NCBI GenBank assembly: GCA_016292785.1
Contig: JAEDFL010000035.1
Span: 1-18,664 of the forward strand
Direction of reading: 5' to 3'
Source of the DNA: Clostridiaceae bacterium
GTDB taxonomy: Bacteria; Bacillota; Clostridia; Oscillospirales; Acutalibacteraceae
Length of the DNA: 18,664 nt
The notes below the pieces were generated by a model. The model made no database searches, was not told where the DNA came from, and worked only from the letters and a program-made list of their open reading frames with translations. The translations under genes and the position numbers were made by a program. Positions within the stretch are counted from its first letter, which is position 1; each line of letters begins with the position of its first letter. This document shows positions 6,693 through 13,811 of this stretch, one piece after another.

Positions 6693-7487
6693 TTATGCCT
6701 GCTTGAGGAGCTCCTCAAGAACGCTGAGTACAGTAATGAAGAATCCAAGGAAGAGAAGAGCCTGCTGCTTTGCCCAATCCTTGAGTCTCTCCTGCCATGT
6801 GAGAATCTTCGGCTGATGATAGAAGCATGCTGTATCGAAAACGATATCGTCTTCGGAGTCACCGTTGAGGGCGATCTCTGAAAAGTTACCGTCAGCATCC
6901 ATATAGCCTGCCGTACCCCAAGCGCCGTCGATCATCCAGCCGAGATCGTAGCCGCCGAAGATACCAACCTGACCGAAGTCAACGCCGTATTCCTCAGGAA
7001 CCTGATCTGTTGTTTCGAGGTTTACATAACCGATGACAACGCCCTCGTCGGGAGTTGAAAGGAGAGTGCTGAACTGATCCTTGCTGATTGCGAATGTGAA
7101 GTAGCTGTCGCCGACTTCCTCATTGATACCGATTTCGATACGGTTGTCAACAGGGATAACGTCTGTGCACTCGATGCTTGTGATTGTAGCATAGCCGTTT
7201 GCGTCCATATCGCCGAGAAGAGCAAGTCCGTTTGTACCTATGTAGAGTGTCTCTGCCTCCTCAGGAAGCTTGTCAAGATAATCAGCATAGATTCTGATAG
7301 GAATCTGATATGACTGTGACGGCTCAATGTAGGTATTGTCGATAGAAATAACGATCTTACCCTCGAGCTTGCCGATGTTTGCAGGCATCTCTGCCGGAGC
7401 TTCTTCTGTCTCACCCTCAGCAAATGCGGCAACGCCGAGTGTGAAGAGCATAATTACAGAAAGAAGAATTGCTAAGAATTTTTTCAT
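6693..7487 (-). CDS. Secreted or membrane-anchored acidic protein of unknown function
   Basis: I do not recognise a family. The 264-residue product has a clear signal peptide: MKKFL, a hydrophobic core to about residue 20, then AFA-E around residue 23. An acidic Pro/Glu linker follows (24-37), then a predicted all-beta region (38-225). A basic segment (RLKDWAKQQ) precedes a hydrophobic stretch at 243-258 and a short charged tail. It could therefore be exported and held by a C-terminal membrane helix. Two short acidic loops, DMDANG (93-98) and DADGN (197-201), resemble Ca-binding loops; this is only suggestive. The frame stays open 30 codons upstream, but the AAAGGAGAG 8 nt before the ATG at 7487 and the signal peptide fix the start. 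It is a single gene with its own terminator. Confidence 0.75.
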   Translation of the reverse strand: MKKFLAILLSVIMLFTLGVAAFAEGETEEAPAEMPANIGKLEGKIVISIDNTYIEPSQSYQIPIRIYADYLDKLPEEAETLYIGTNGLALLGDMDANGYATITSIECTDVIPVDNRIEIGINEEVGDSYFTFAISKDQFSTLLSTPDEGVVIGYVNLETTDQVPEEYGVDFGQVGIFGGYDLGWMIDGAWGTAGYMDADGNFSEIALNGDSEDDIVFDTACFYHQPKILTWQERLKDWAKQQALLFLGFFITVLSVLEELLKQA

Positions 7488-7689
7488 GTGAAATCTCTCC
7501 TTTTGTTTTTTTGCATTTTCATGCGCTTTATTTTGCATAGTGTTGGGGAACACTTCGCTTTGTACTAATAATATCACGAAATTATTTTTTATAATTCCAT
7601 TTTAGAAATATATTCGCTTTTTCATAAAAATTTCATAATAAATTTTTTCATTTTAGTATATTATGAAAAATAAATAACAATATATTGTA
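7488..7689. other. AT-rich intergenic region between the PBP and secreted-protein genes
   Basis: About 200 bp without a gene. It holds a perfect inverted repeat AGTGTT-4 nt-AACACT at 7539-7554 in the leader of the secreted-protein gene, and a 9-bp AT-only inverted repeat (7632-7640 with 7659-7667) just downstream of the PBP stop. Several TTCATAA repeats are also present. The promoter of the 6693-7487 gene should be here, but no -35/-10 pair stands out in the AT-rich background. No standard terminator for the PBP gene is visible. Confidence 0.5.
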
Positions 7690-9060
7690 TCAATCGCAAA
7701 CTTCCTGCATAACTTCATTGACGACCGAGCCTGCAACCGAAAGTCCCGAACCTGATTTTTCAACGACACAGATCACAGCGTAAGGTGTGTCCTCCCTCTG
7801 GGAAAAGCCGACAAACCATGCGTGAGAGCCGCCCTCTACCTCCGCCGTTCCCGTCTTGCCGCACATTTCAAGTCCGGGGAAGGTATCGTCCGAATAATAG
7901 TTCACAACGTTTGAACGCAGGAGCTTTTTCATCTGTGCGGCAATCTGCGGATCAAGGTTCACCGTTTTGTTGACCTCGGTTTTTCCGATTATATCCGTCT
8001 TGCCGTCGGGATACACCATATTTTCGACGAAATACGGCTTTGTCGCAACGCCGTTGTTTGCGATCGCACCCAAAAGAGTGAGCATATGGTAGGGATTTAC
8101 CATGGTCGTGTACTGACCTATTCCTGCCCAGCCGAGATCGGTTTTTGTGGTCTTGCTGACATCGAACTTGCTTGCGGAAACAGTAATCTGTCCCATATTC
8201 TCTTTTGTGTTAAAGCCAAGCTCGCCTGCCGTCTGCATAAGCTTTGACTGACCGAGCTGAATTGCAATCTGAGCGAAAGCCGAGTTGCAGGAATGGTTCA
8301 GAGCCTCCTCAAAGTCCACCGTGCCGTGAACTCCGTTACAGATGATTTTTCCGTCGCCCGTTTCATATTCACCGGTACATTCAAATGTCTGAGAATAGAT
8401 ATCGGGGATATTTTCAATCGCACTTATCGCCGTTACAATCTTGAAAATCGAGCCGGGAGTATACATACCCGAAACGAAACGGTTGAGGTAAACTCCCTCA
8501 TATTCATCGGGATTTTCGTCGATATCGTCCGGTTTATTCTGCGGATCGTAGGACGGAGTTGAAACCATACACACCATTTCACCCGTCCTGTAATTATAGA
8601 CGGCTATCGTACCCTTTCTGCCGTCCATCGCCTGATAAGCCGTTTTGCAAATATCTGCGTCAAGGGTAAGGTTGATATCATTTCCTCTGTTGTATTTTTT
8701 CAGGTTGTAAACTCCGTTGACAAAATCGTAACCCGAAAGCTTTGAGCTGTAAACATACTGAACGCCCGTTGCAATAAAAGACGAGTTGTCGCCTACCGCA
8801 TGAAGCATCGCCTTGCGTACCGTCTTGTCGTCATTATACACCCGGACTCCGTCCTCGCTGTAAACGAGCTTTGTGCCGTTGCGGTCAAAAACCGTGCCTG
8901 CGCTTGAGATCTCGCCGTTCTTATATATGTGCTGATTGACGAGGTTCGATGTCCATTCCGCACCGTGAACAAAGAAATTGTAGATCATAAATCCGAGACC
9001 GGCAAAAAACGCAATTATTACAAAATATAAAACAAAGGCTCTTCTTGTTGTATTTCTCAT
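7690..9060 (-). CDS. Class B penicillin-binding protein (SEDS partner transpeptidase)
   Basis: Peptidoglycan DD-transpeptidase that cross-links glycan strands made by a SEDS polymerase. The 456-residue protein has a short cytoplasmic N-terminus, one membrane anchor (about 9-30), a compact pedestal region (40-150), and a transpeptidase domain with all three motifs: SIFK (S204-K207, nucleophile Ser204), SCN (257-259) and KTGT (402-405). It is shorter than typical PBP2/FtsI and closest in layout to the compact PbpA-type enzymes paired with RodA in actinobacteria and clostridia. Its ATG overlaps the stop of the upstream SEDS gene by 4 bp (ATGA), so the two are translated together and likely work as a complex. 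Whether it serves elongation, division or sporulation cannot be told here. Confidence 0.93.
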   Translation of the reverse strand: MRNTTRRAFVLYFVIIAFFAGLGFMIYNFFVHGAEWTSNLVNQHIYKNGEISSAGTVFDRNGTKLVYSEDGVRVYNDDKTVRKAMLHAVGDNSSFIATGVQYVYSSKLSGYDFVNGVYNLKKYNRGNDINLTLDADICKTAYQAMDGRKGTIAVYNYRTGEMVCMVSTPSYDPQNKPDDIDENPDEYEGVYLNRFVSGMYTPGSIFKIVTAISAIENIPDIYSQTFECTGEYETGDGKIICNGVHGTVDFEEALNHSCNSAFAQIAIQLGQSKLMQTAGELGFNTKENMGQITVSASKFDVSKTTKTDLGWAGIGQYTTMVNPYHMLTLLGAIANNGVATKPYFVENMVYPDGKTDIIGKTEVNKTVNLDPQIAAQMKKLLRSNVVNYYSDDTFPGLEMCGKTGTAEVEGGSHAWFVGFSQREDTPYAVICVVEKSGSGLSVAGSVVNEVMQEVCD

Positions 9061-10544
9061 CGCTTTGTTCCTCCGTTCGGAGGCTTTCTCCGTGATATCG
9101 GGATATCCTTTGAGCTTTGCGGTGAAGCAGTCCGTTTTTTACTGACGGGAATATCCTTGGCGGAGGAAGTCGTTTTTTTCTTGCTGACAGGAATGTCCGC
9201 CGCCGGCTTTTTTGCCGTTACGGGTTTATTGACAACAGGAGGTATATACACCTGTCTTTTAGGTCTCTTGCCGATCATAATGTTGTCGGGATAAAGCGGA
9301 TGGTCGGGCAGAATTGTCTTTGACAGCTTTGGATATGTTCTGATATCCGCCGACTTAATAAACGCAAGCATACCCCATGAGGAAATAACACTTGATCCTC
9401 CTCGGCTGATGAACGGAAGCGTAACTCCCGTAAACGGCAGAATATCCGTTACACCGAAGATGTTAAGGCTTGTCTGGAACAGAATCAGACCTGCCGCCGC
9501 ACAGGCTGCAATAGCGTAGAATGCGGAGCGGGTGTTCCTCGCCACCTTGATGGCATAAAGCAGAAGAAAAGCGTAGGTTATGACTATCGTAAAGGCGATT
9601 ATCATACCCCATTCCTCGCAGATCATTCCGAATGCCAGGTCTGTCGAGGCAAAGACAACGTTTCTCAGCTCGCCCTTTCCGATTCCGAGTCCGAAAAGTC
9701 CGCCGCTCGCCGAATAGATCAGCGTCCTCGTCTGCTGCATACCCTCCTCGTTAATCAGCTCCCAGATATGCCTGTATGCACGGAAGCGTGCGGCAACGTG
9801 CGGCTTGAAATAGACAATCATTAACGCTCCGAGAAGTGCGGCAACGCAGACAATCGCTATCGTTCTGACGTCACCCGAACGCATAAATGCAATTATAATA
9901 AATGTGAAGAAAAATATCAGCGCCGTGCCGAAATCCTTCATAAGGAAAAGCGCACCCACACAGCCGAACGAGAAGATGAGATACTTGGTCAGGCTTCGTG
10001 CGTTTTGCAGCTTATCCAAGGACGCCGCACCGACAAAAATAAATGCAAGCTTTACGAACTCCGACGGCTGAATGGAAATACCGCCGATAGTTATCCAGTT
10101 CAGCGCACCGTTGGTATATTGGGCAAGGGCAAGATTGGCAACAAGCAGTCCGACCGCCGCCACGGCAACAGGCATTCTCAGCTTCATAACAATGTCCGTC
10201 CGCCTCAAAACAACAATCATCGCAATAAACACGAACAGTCCCAGCACGATCGCCACGACCTGCTTGAGTGCGTAGCCGTCATCGACAGTCGCAACATTCG
10301 TCAGTCCGATACCCGAAAACAGAAATCCTATTATTTCAATTTCAAAATTGTTCTGCCCGAAGAAAGTCGAGGCAATTATAAAATATCCCCATTCAAGGAT
10401 AATAAATCCTGCATAGATCACAAAAAGCTTGCTGTTGAAGCCGTTGCCCGTTATCGCAACGGTTCCCGTCAGCACCTGAAATATTGTAACGAGGATCAAT
10501 GCAAATCCCCAGTGGAATTTATTGTTCAGCTTTTCGCCGCTCAC
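9057..10544 (-). CDS. FtsW/RodA/SpoVE-family SEDS peptidoglycan glycosyltransferase
   Basis: Polytopic membrane glycosyltransferase that polymerises lipid II into glycan strands. The 495 residues contain roughly ten or more membrane segments with N-terminal helices as in actinobacterial RodA. SEDS hallmarks are GALNWITIGGISIQPSEF (146-163), the ASTDLAFGMICEEWG segment (299-313) with the catalytic-site Asp at 302, and LPFISRGGSS (376-385). The cytoplasmic tail (about 405-495) is basic and carries three copies of a DIPVSKK-like motif at 450-456, 464-470 and 480-486. The start is a GTG at 10544, supported by AAAGGGGG 6 nt upstream; no suitable ATG precedes the first membrane segment. First gene of a two-gene operon with the class B PBP. 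Confidence 0.93.
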   Translation of the reverse strand: MSGEKLNNKFHWGFALILVTIFQVLTGTVAITGNGFNSKLFVIYAGFIILEWGYFIIASTFFGQNNFEIEIIGFLFSGIGLTNVATVDDGYALKQVVAIVLGLFVFIAMIVVLRRTDIVMKLRMPVAVAAVGLLVANLALAQYTNGALNWITIGGISIQPSEFVKLAFIFVGAASLDKLQNARSLTKYLIFSFGCVGALFLMKDFGTALIFFFTFIIIAFMRSGDVRTIAIVCVAALLGALMIVYFKPHVAARFRAYRHIWELINEEGMQQTRTLIYSASGGLFGLGIGKGELRNVVFASTDLAFGMICEEWGMIIAFTIVITYAFLLLYAIKVARNTRSAFYAIAACAAAGLILFQTSLNIFGVTDILPFTGVTLPFISRGGSSVISSWGMLAFIKSADIRTYPKLSKTILPDHPLYPDNIMIGKRPKRQVYIPPVVNKPVTAKKPAADIPVSKKKTTSSAKDIPVSKKRTASPQSSKDIPISRRKPPNGGTKR

Positions 10545-10577
10545 GGTATTCCCCCTTTCGACTTCTTTGATTTATTC

Positions 10578-10606
10578 ATTATAAACCATTTGTCGGAAAA
10601 TCTCAA
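10578..10606 (-). promoter_or_regulatory. Promoter of the SEDS-PBP operon
   Basis: On the minus strand TTGAGA (10601-10606) and TATAAT (10578-10583) are separated by 17 bp, about 35 nt before the GTG start. Its -35 lies only 5 bp from the -35 of the divergent plus-strand promoter. Confidence 0.8.
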
Positions 10607-10611
10607 CATAT

Positions 10612-10640
10612 TTGATATTTTTTTACATTTGTGATATAAT
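10612..10640 (+). promoter_or_regulatory. Promoter of the sirtuin operon
   Basis: TTGATA (10612-10617) and TATAAT (10635-10640) are separated by 17 bp, 26 bp before the sirtuin ATG. The two divergent promoters are back-to-back and could share one regulator or compete for polymerase. Confidence 0.8.
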
Positions 10641-10666
10641 TCAGAAAAATAAAGTCGGGTGAGAAA

Positions 10667-11410
10667 ATGGATAACAAAAAAATCTTAAAGCTTACGGAAT
10701 TTATAAACAGCTCAAAGAAAACCGTCTTTTTCGGCGGAGCGGGCGTTTCGACCGAGAGCGGCGTCAAGGACTACCGAAGCGAGGACGGGCTTTACAATAC
10801 CGTGCGTGAATACGGCGTTTCTCCCGAAACGATACTCAGCCACAGCTTTTTTGTTTCAAAGCCCGATATTTTTTACGACTTCTATTACAAATATTTTCTT
10901 GAGCTTGACGTCGAGCCGAACACGGCGCATATTGTACTTGCCGAGATGGAGCAGAAAGGCAAGCTTTCCTCGGTCATCACTCAGAACATTGACGGACTGC
11001 ATCAGAAAGCAGGAAGCAAAAACGTAATCGAGCTTCACGGCACAACCGCCGTCCACTACTGTATGAATTGCGGCAGACCTTTCCCCCTCGATGAGCTGAA
11101 AGTCTTGAAAGGCAAAGTGCCGAAATGCGAAAAATGCGGCGAGCTTGTCCGTCCCGATGTTGTGCTTTATGAAGAACCGCTCAAGGAAAATGTCGTTGAA
11201 AAAGCGATTGACGAAATTTCCGCCGCAGATCTGCTGATTATCGGCGGCACATCGCTTGCGGTCTATCCTGCGGCAATGTATATCAGGTATTTCAACGGCT
11301 CGCACATTGTTCTTATCAACAAAGGAAAAACCGACTTCGATTCAAAAGCCGACCTTGTTTTCAGAGAAAATATCGGTCAGGTTCTCGGAGCGGTCAGAGA
11401 TAAAATTTAA
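10667..11410 (+). CDS. NAD-dependent protein deacylase, sirtuin (Sir2/CobB) family
   Basis: Removes acetyl or other acyl groups from lysines using NAD+, releasing nicotinamide and O-acyl-ADP-ribose; cytoplasmic. The 247-residue length is normal for bacterial sirtuins. Visible motifs are GAGVSTESGVKDYR (24-37, NAD binding), TQNIDGLH (105-112), the catalytic His at 124 in ELHG, four zinc cysteines (132, 135, 154, 157), and GGTSLAVYPA (193-202). The usual VVxFGE is VVLYEE (165-170), a variant. The ribosome binding site is weak (GGTGAG). It is the first gene of a tight plus-strand operon: 13 bp separate it from the flavin-binding protein gene, whose ribosome binding site overlaps the sirtuin stop. 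The natural substrate is not apparent. Confidence 0.95.
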   Translation: MDNKKILKLTEFINSSKKTVFFGGAGVSTESGVKDYRSEDGLYNTVREYGVSPETILSHSFFVSKPDIFYDFYYKYFLELDVEPNTAHIVLAEMEQKGKLSSVITQNIDGLHQKAGSKNVIELHGTTAVHYCMNCGRPFPLDELKVLKGKVPKCEKCGELVRPDVVLYEEPLKENVVEKAIDEISAADLLIIGGTSLAVYPAAMYIRYFNGSHIVLINKGKTDFDSKADLVFRENIGQVLGAVRDKI

Positions 11411-11423
11411 GGTGGTCAGCATT

Positions 11424-11915
11424 ATGTTCAGAGAAATGAGAAGATCCAATCAACAGCTTTCGCACGGGGAATGTGAAAGAATTCTGAAACAGGGCAAAAC
11501 GGGAGTGCTTGCCGTTCTCGGCGACGGCGGATATCCCTATGCCGTTCCGCTCAACTATTACTACTCAGACGGCGAAATATTTTTTCACTGTGCCAAAGAG
11601 GGACACAAGCTTGATGCTATCGTCAAATGTCCAAAGGTTTCATTCTGCATAATTGATCGTGACGATATCCTTGCGGAAAAGCTGACAACTCTTTACAAAA
11701 GCGTCACCGTTTTCGGCAAGGCTGAAATAATAGAAGACGAGGCACAGGCTCGCACCTCGGTAACCGAGCTGAGCATAAAATACTGCCCCGATCAGCTTGA
11801 CAAGATCGTTGAAGAAACAAACCGTGATCTCGGCAGGCTGTGTATGGTGAAAATCAGCATAGAGCATATGACAGGCAAACAGGGAAAAGAACTTATGAAG
11901 GGGGAAATCGGATGA
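11424..11915 (+). CDS. NimA-like pyridoxamine 5'-phosphate oxidase-fold flavin-binding protein
   Basis: A 163-residue split-barrel protein of the PNPOx-like NimA group (COG3467, PF12900-type). Members bind FMN or related cofactors; some are linked to nitroimidazole reduction, most are uncharacterised. Hallmarks: MRRSNQQLSHGECERILKQG at the N-terminus, then GVLAVLGDGGYPYAVPLNYYY (27-47) and IFFHCAKEGHKLDAI (52-66), whose His residues are typical of the family, and VTVFGKAE (94-101). The frame is open upstream into the sirtuin gene, but the ATG at 11424 follows AAGGTGG overlapping the sirtuin stop. Its TGA overlaps the ATG of the DUF2804 gene (ATGA), so all three genes are coupled. It could provide a redox or flavin-linked step, but the substrate is unknown. 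Confidence 0.88.
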   Translation: MFREMRRSNQQLSHGECERILKQGKTGVLAVLGDGGYPYAVPLNYYYSDGEIFFHCAKEGHKLDAIVKCPKVSFCIIDRDDILAEKLTTLYKSVTVFGKAEIIEDEAQARTSVTELSIKYCPDQLDKIVEETNRDLGRLCMVKISIEHMTGKQGKELMKGEIG

Positions 11916-13030
11916 AAAATAAAGTTATCAGGTTAACTTCATTTATTCTGACGATCATTTTAGCAATGAGCACGATTTTTTACACATCGGCATTTAACGA
12001 AACAGGCCAGATAAAAATAACCGAGCCTACTCCGCTTCTTAAAGAGGACGGAAGCCTGACTCAGCCGGGTTACTGTTTTACCGAGCTTTACCGGTACGAC
12101 CGCTCTGCAATCAAGGCGAACCAGACGAGGATAAAGGAATGGGATTTTTATCAGATCTCCAACAGCCGTTATGTTCTCCAGGTCACAATGGCGGATATAT
12201 CTCTCGGCGGAGCGGCAAACGTAACCCTCTTTGATATGCAGACCGGCAAAAGCCACAGTGCGGTTTCGCTGAGACTTCTCAGCTTCGGAAAATTCGGACT
12301 TTCCGAAAACGCCATGTCGCCCCAGACCTTTTCACGTCATAAGCTCGGATTTAATCTTGATGTTAATGTCACTCAAACGCAAAGAACTATAAAATTCAGC
12401 GGCAGAACAGGAGGCAAGCCCTTTACCGTTGATCTGTCAATGGATATGTTCCCCAACCATGAGTATCTTGCCATGGCTCTGCCTTTCGGCAACAGGGACA
12501 GCAAACAATTCTACTACAATCAGAAAATAAACTGTATGCCCGTCACGGGTACGGTAAAGATCGGAGATATGACCGTCATTTTCGATCCGTATGATTCGTT
12601 CTGTGTTCTTGACTGGGGACGGGGCGTCTGGCCTTACCACACCAACTGGTACTGGGGCAACGGAAGCACCCGACTTGAAAACGGCGATATTTTCGGATTT
12701 GAGATCGGCTGGGGCTTCGGCGATATGAGTGCGGCAACGGAAAACACGATTTTCCTCAACGGCAAGGCTCACAAGCTCGGTGAAATTTATCTGCAAAAGG
12801 ACGAAAACGACTGGATGAAGCCTTGGGTGTTCACCTCGTCGGACGGCAGATTTGAAATGACAATGACTCCGTTCTACGATAATTACACCAAATCGAGAGT
12901 GCTCTTTATCGGCAATATATGCCATCAGGTTTTCGGCAAATGGAACGGCACGGTCACGCTTGACGACGGTACGGTCCTTGAAATACATGATATGGTTGCG
13001 TTCTGTGAGAACTCTGATAATATGTGGTAA
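11912..13030 (+). CDS. DUF2804 domain protein with N-terminal signal/anchor segment
   Basis: The body (about 35-372) matches DUF2804 (PF10974) as I remember it: ITEPTPLLKEDG near 36-47, YYNQKINCMP (201-210), VLDWGRGVWPY (232-242), WYWG (246-249), FGDMSAATEN (269-278) and HQVFGKWNG (338-346). Members are beta-rich proteins of unknown function. This copy begins MKNK, a hydrophobic segment (about 6-25) and then YTSA-FN (24-29), which looks like a signal peptide or anchor; family members I recall start directly with the domain and appear cytoplasmic. Length is 372 residues. The start at 11912 is supported by AAGGGGG and by its 4-bp overlap with the preceding gene. It is the last gene of the sirtuin operon and is followed by a terminator. 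Confidence 0.85.
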   Translation: MKNKVIRLTSFILTIILAMSTIFYTSAFNETGQIKITEPTPLLKEDGSLTQPGYCFTELYRYDRSAIKANQTRIKEWDFYQISNSRYVLQVTMADISLGGAANVTLFDMQTGKSHSAVSLRLLSFGKFGLSENAMSPQTFSRHKLGFNLDVNVTQTQRTIKFSGRTGGKPFTVDLSMDMFPNHEYLAMALPFGNRDSKQFYYNQKINCMPVTGTVKIGDMTVIFDPYDSFCVLDWGRGVWPYHTNWYWGNGSTRLENGDIFGFEIGWGFGDMSAATENTIFLNGKAHKLGEIYLQKDENDWMKPWVFTSSDGRFEMTMTPFYDNYTKSRVLFIGNICHQVFGKWNGTVTLDDGTVLEIHDMVAFCENSDNMW

Positions 13031-13040
13031 AGAAAAACAA

Positions 13041-13070
13041 AAATCGGCTTGCAATGCAGGCCGATTTTTT
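13041..13070. terminator. Bidirectional rho-independent terminator
   Basis: Stem AAATCGGC/GCCGATTT (13041-13048 with 13060-13067), extended inward by four more pairs, with a small loop. It is followed by T-runs on both strands and lies between the convergent DUF2804 (+) and folT (-) genes. Confidence 0.9.
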
Positions 13071-13095
13071 CGCTTATTGCGGCAGCCCCTTTTCT

Positions 13096-13620
13096 TTATG
13101 CTGCCAATTTAATCCTCTGTACCAGCTTCGCTCTGTCAAGCACAAGCTCGGCAAAGACGATCTCGATAACCGACATCACGACTACCTGTATCGCTCTCGT
13201 TGCAAGCAGGACTGTGAATGCCTTGGTGTAGAGGATCGAGATAAACAGGGTGTTCAAAAGGAACTCGCAGACGATCTGAGTTGAAAGCACCGCAATAACG
13301 ATTCTGCCGATGTTACACTTCTTGTAGAGCAAAAGACCGAAAACAAGTCCGGTCAGAGCCGCCGTTGCCGTAAAGCCGGGGAAATAAGGTCCCGTCGGCA
13401 CAAGAATTGCTCCGATGAAGTCGATCATCGCACCCGTTACCATTCCGCCGATCGGTCCTGCAATGCAGGCGGCGAGCATGACCGCAACGAATGAAAATTC
13501 AATCTTGGTGTTCCACACGCTGATAACGGGGACAAGTCTGCCCAGTACAACACCGACAGCGATCAGCAAGGCGAGGGCGCAAAGCTGTTTTGTGAAATTC
13601 TTTTTGTCAATTTTGTTCAT
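13096..13620 (-). CDS. folT: Folate-specific ECF transporter S component
   Basis: Substrate-binding membrane subunit of an energy-coupling-factor importer for folates; the EcfA/A'/T module is not in the window. The 174-residue protein has about six hydrophobic segments, the AGPIGGMVTGAMIDFIG segment and VPTGPYFPGFTATAALTGL, characteristic of FolT-type S components. The start at 13620 follows AAGGAGG at 9 nt; the frame is open 15 codons upstream but those codons lie in the regulatory hairpin. A tetrahydrofolate riboswitch precedes the gene, which independently supports the folate assignment. It has its own near-perfect promoter immediately after the glycosyltransferase gene and ends at the bidirectional terminator. 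Confidence 0.93.
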   Translation of the reverse strand: MNKIDKKNFTKQLCALALLIAVGVVLGRLVPVISVWNTKIEFSFVAVMLAACIAGPIGGMVTGAMIDFIGAILVPTGPYFPGFTATAALTGLVFGLLLYKKCNIGRIVIAVLSTQIVCEFLLNTLFISILYTKAFTVLLATRAIQVVVMSVIEIVFAELVLDRAKLVQRIKLAA

Positions 13621-13630
13621 AATAAAAAAC

Positions 13631-13661
13631 CTCCTTATTACCCGTTTTGAATAATAAGGAG
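13631..13661 (-). promoter_or_regulatory. folT Shine-Dalgarno sequestering hairpin (riboswitch expression platform)
   Basis: Perfect 10-bp stem (13631-13640 with 13652-13661, loop 11 nt). Its 3' strand on the minus RNA contains most of the AAGGAGG Shine-Dalgarno (13630-13636). The competing pairing is 13672-13679 with 13649-13656 (8 bp, one G-U). That pairing uses the 3' strand of aptamer stem P1, so ligand binding would favour the sequestering hairpin and shut off translation. A T-run after the stem also leaves weak termination possible. Confidence 0.8.
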
Positions 13662-13676
13662 ACAAGTCGCATATTA

Positions 13677-13773
13677 CTCAGCGGGATGCGACAGAAGAAC
13701 CGCAAGAAATCTTTTCGTCCGACGGACAACTCCCCGTTCCGTCGGCACTTAACGCTCATCTGTCTACTCTGAA
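13677..13773 (-). ncRNA. Tetrahydrofolate (THF) riboswitch aptamer
   Basis: Read on the minus strand, this matches the THF riboswitch consensus: AGAGTAGA at the 5' side, GCGTTAAGTG, a G-rich GGGGAGTTG segment, ACGAA, GCGG and GCATCCCGCT near the 3' end. Stems: P1 TTCAG/CTGAG, P2 GACAGA/TCTGTC (perfect), P3 CCGACGGA/TCCGTCGG (perfect 8 bp), and a small GAAA/TTTC helix. Its location directly upstream of folT fits the known role of repressing folate uptake when THF is plentiful. Confidence 0.95.
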
Positions 13774-13780
13774 CATTACT

Positions 13781-13808
13781 ATTATATACCCGATAATCTA
13801 AATGTCAA
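13781..13808 (-). promoter_or_regulatory. Consensus promoter of folT
   Basis: On the minus strand TTGACA (13803-13808) and TATAAT (13781-13786), both perfect hexamers, are 16 bp apart. Transcription would start near the 5' end of the riboswitch aptamer. The -35 begins just 3 bp after the glycosyltransferase stop codon. Confidence 0.88.
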
Positions 13809-13811
13809 GGG

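Noticed and set aside
7488..7577. N-terminal extension of the secreted protein to an upstream start
   Set aside because: The extension would precede a textbook signal peptide and span the AAAGGAGAG ribosome binding site and an inverted repeat; the ATG at 7487 is better.
7632..7667. AT-only inverted repeat after the PBP gene as a terminator
   Set aside because: The stem is entirely A/T with an 18-nt loop; too unstable to call.
10005..10634. 209-codon plus-strand open frame opposite the SEDS gene and the divergent promoters
   Set aside because: Composition is a mirror of a hydrophobic gene (rich in His, Asn, Arg), no ribosome binding site, and it covers both mapped promoter motifs.
11256..11423. 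N-terminal extension of the flavin-binding protein into the sirtuin gene
   Set aside because: It overlaps the conserved sirtuin C-terminus; the family N-terminus and ribosome binding site fit the ATG at 11424.
12437..13054. 205-codon minus-strand open frame opposite the DUF2804 gene
   Set aside because: It begins within the bidirectional terminator and opposes strongly conserved DUF2804 motifs.
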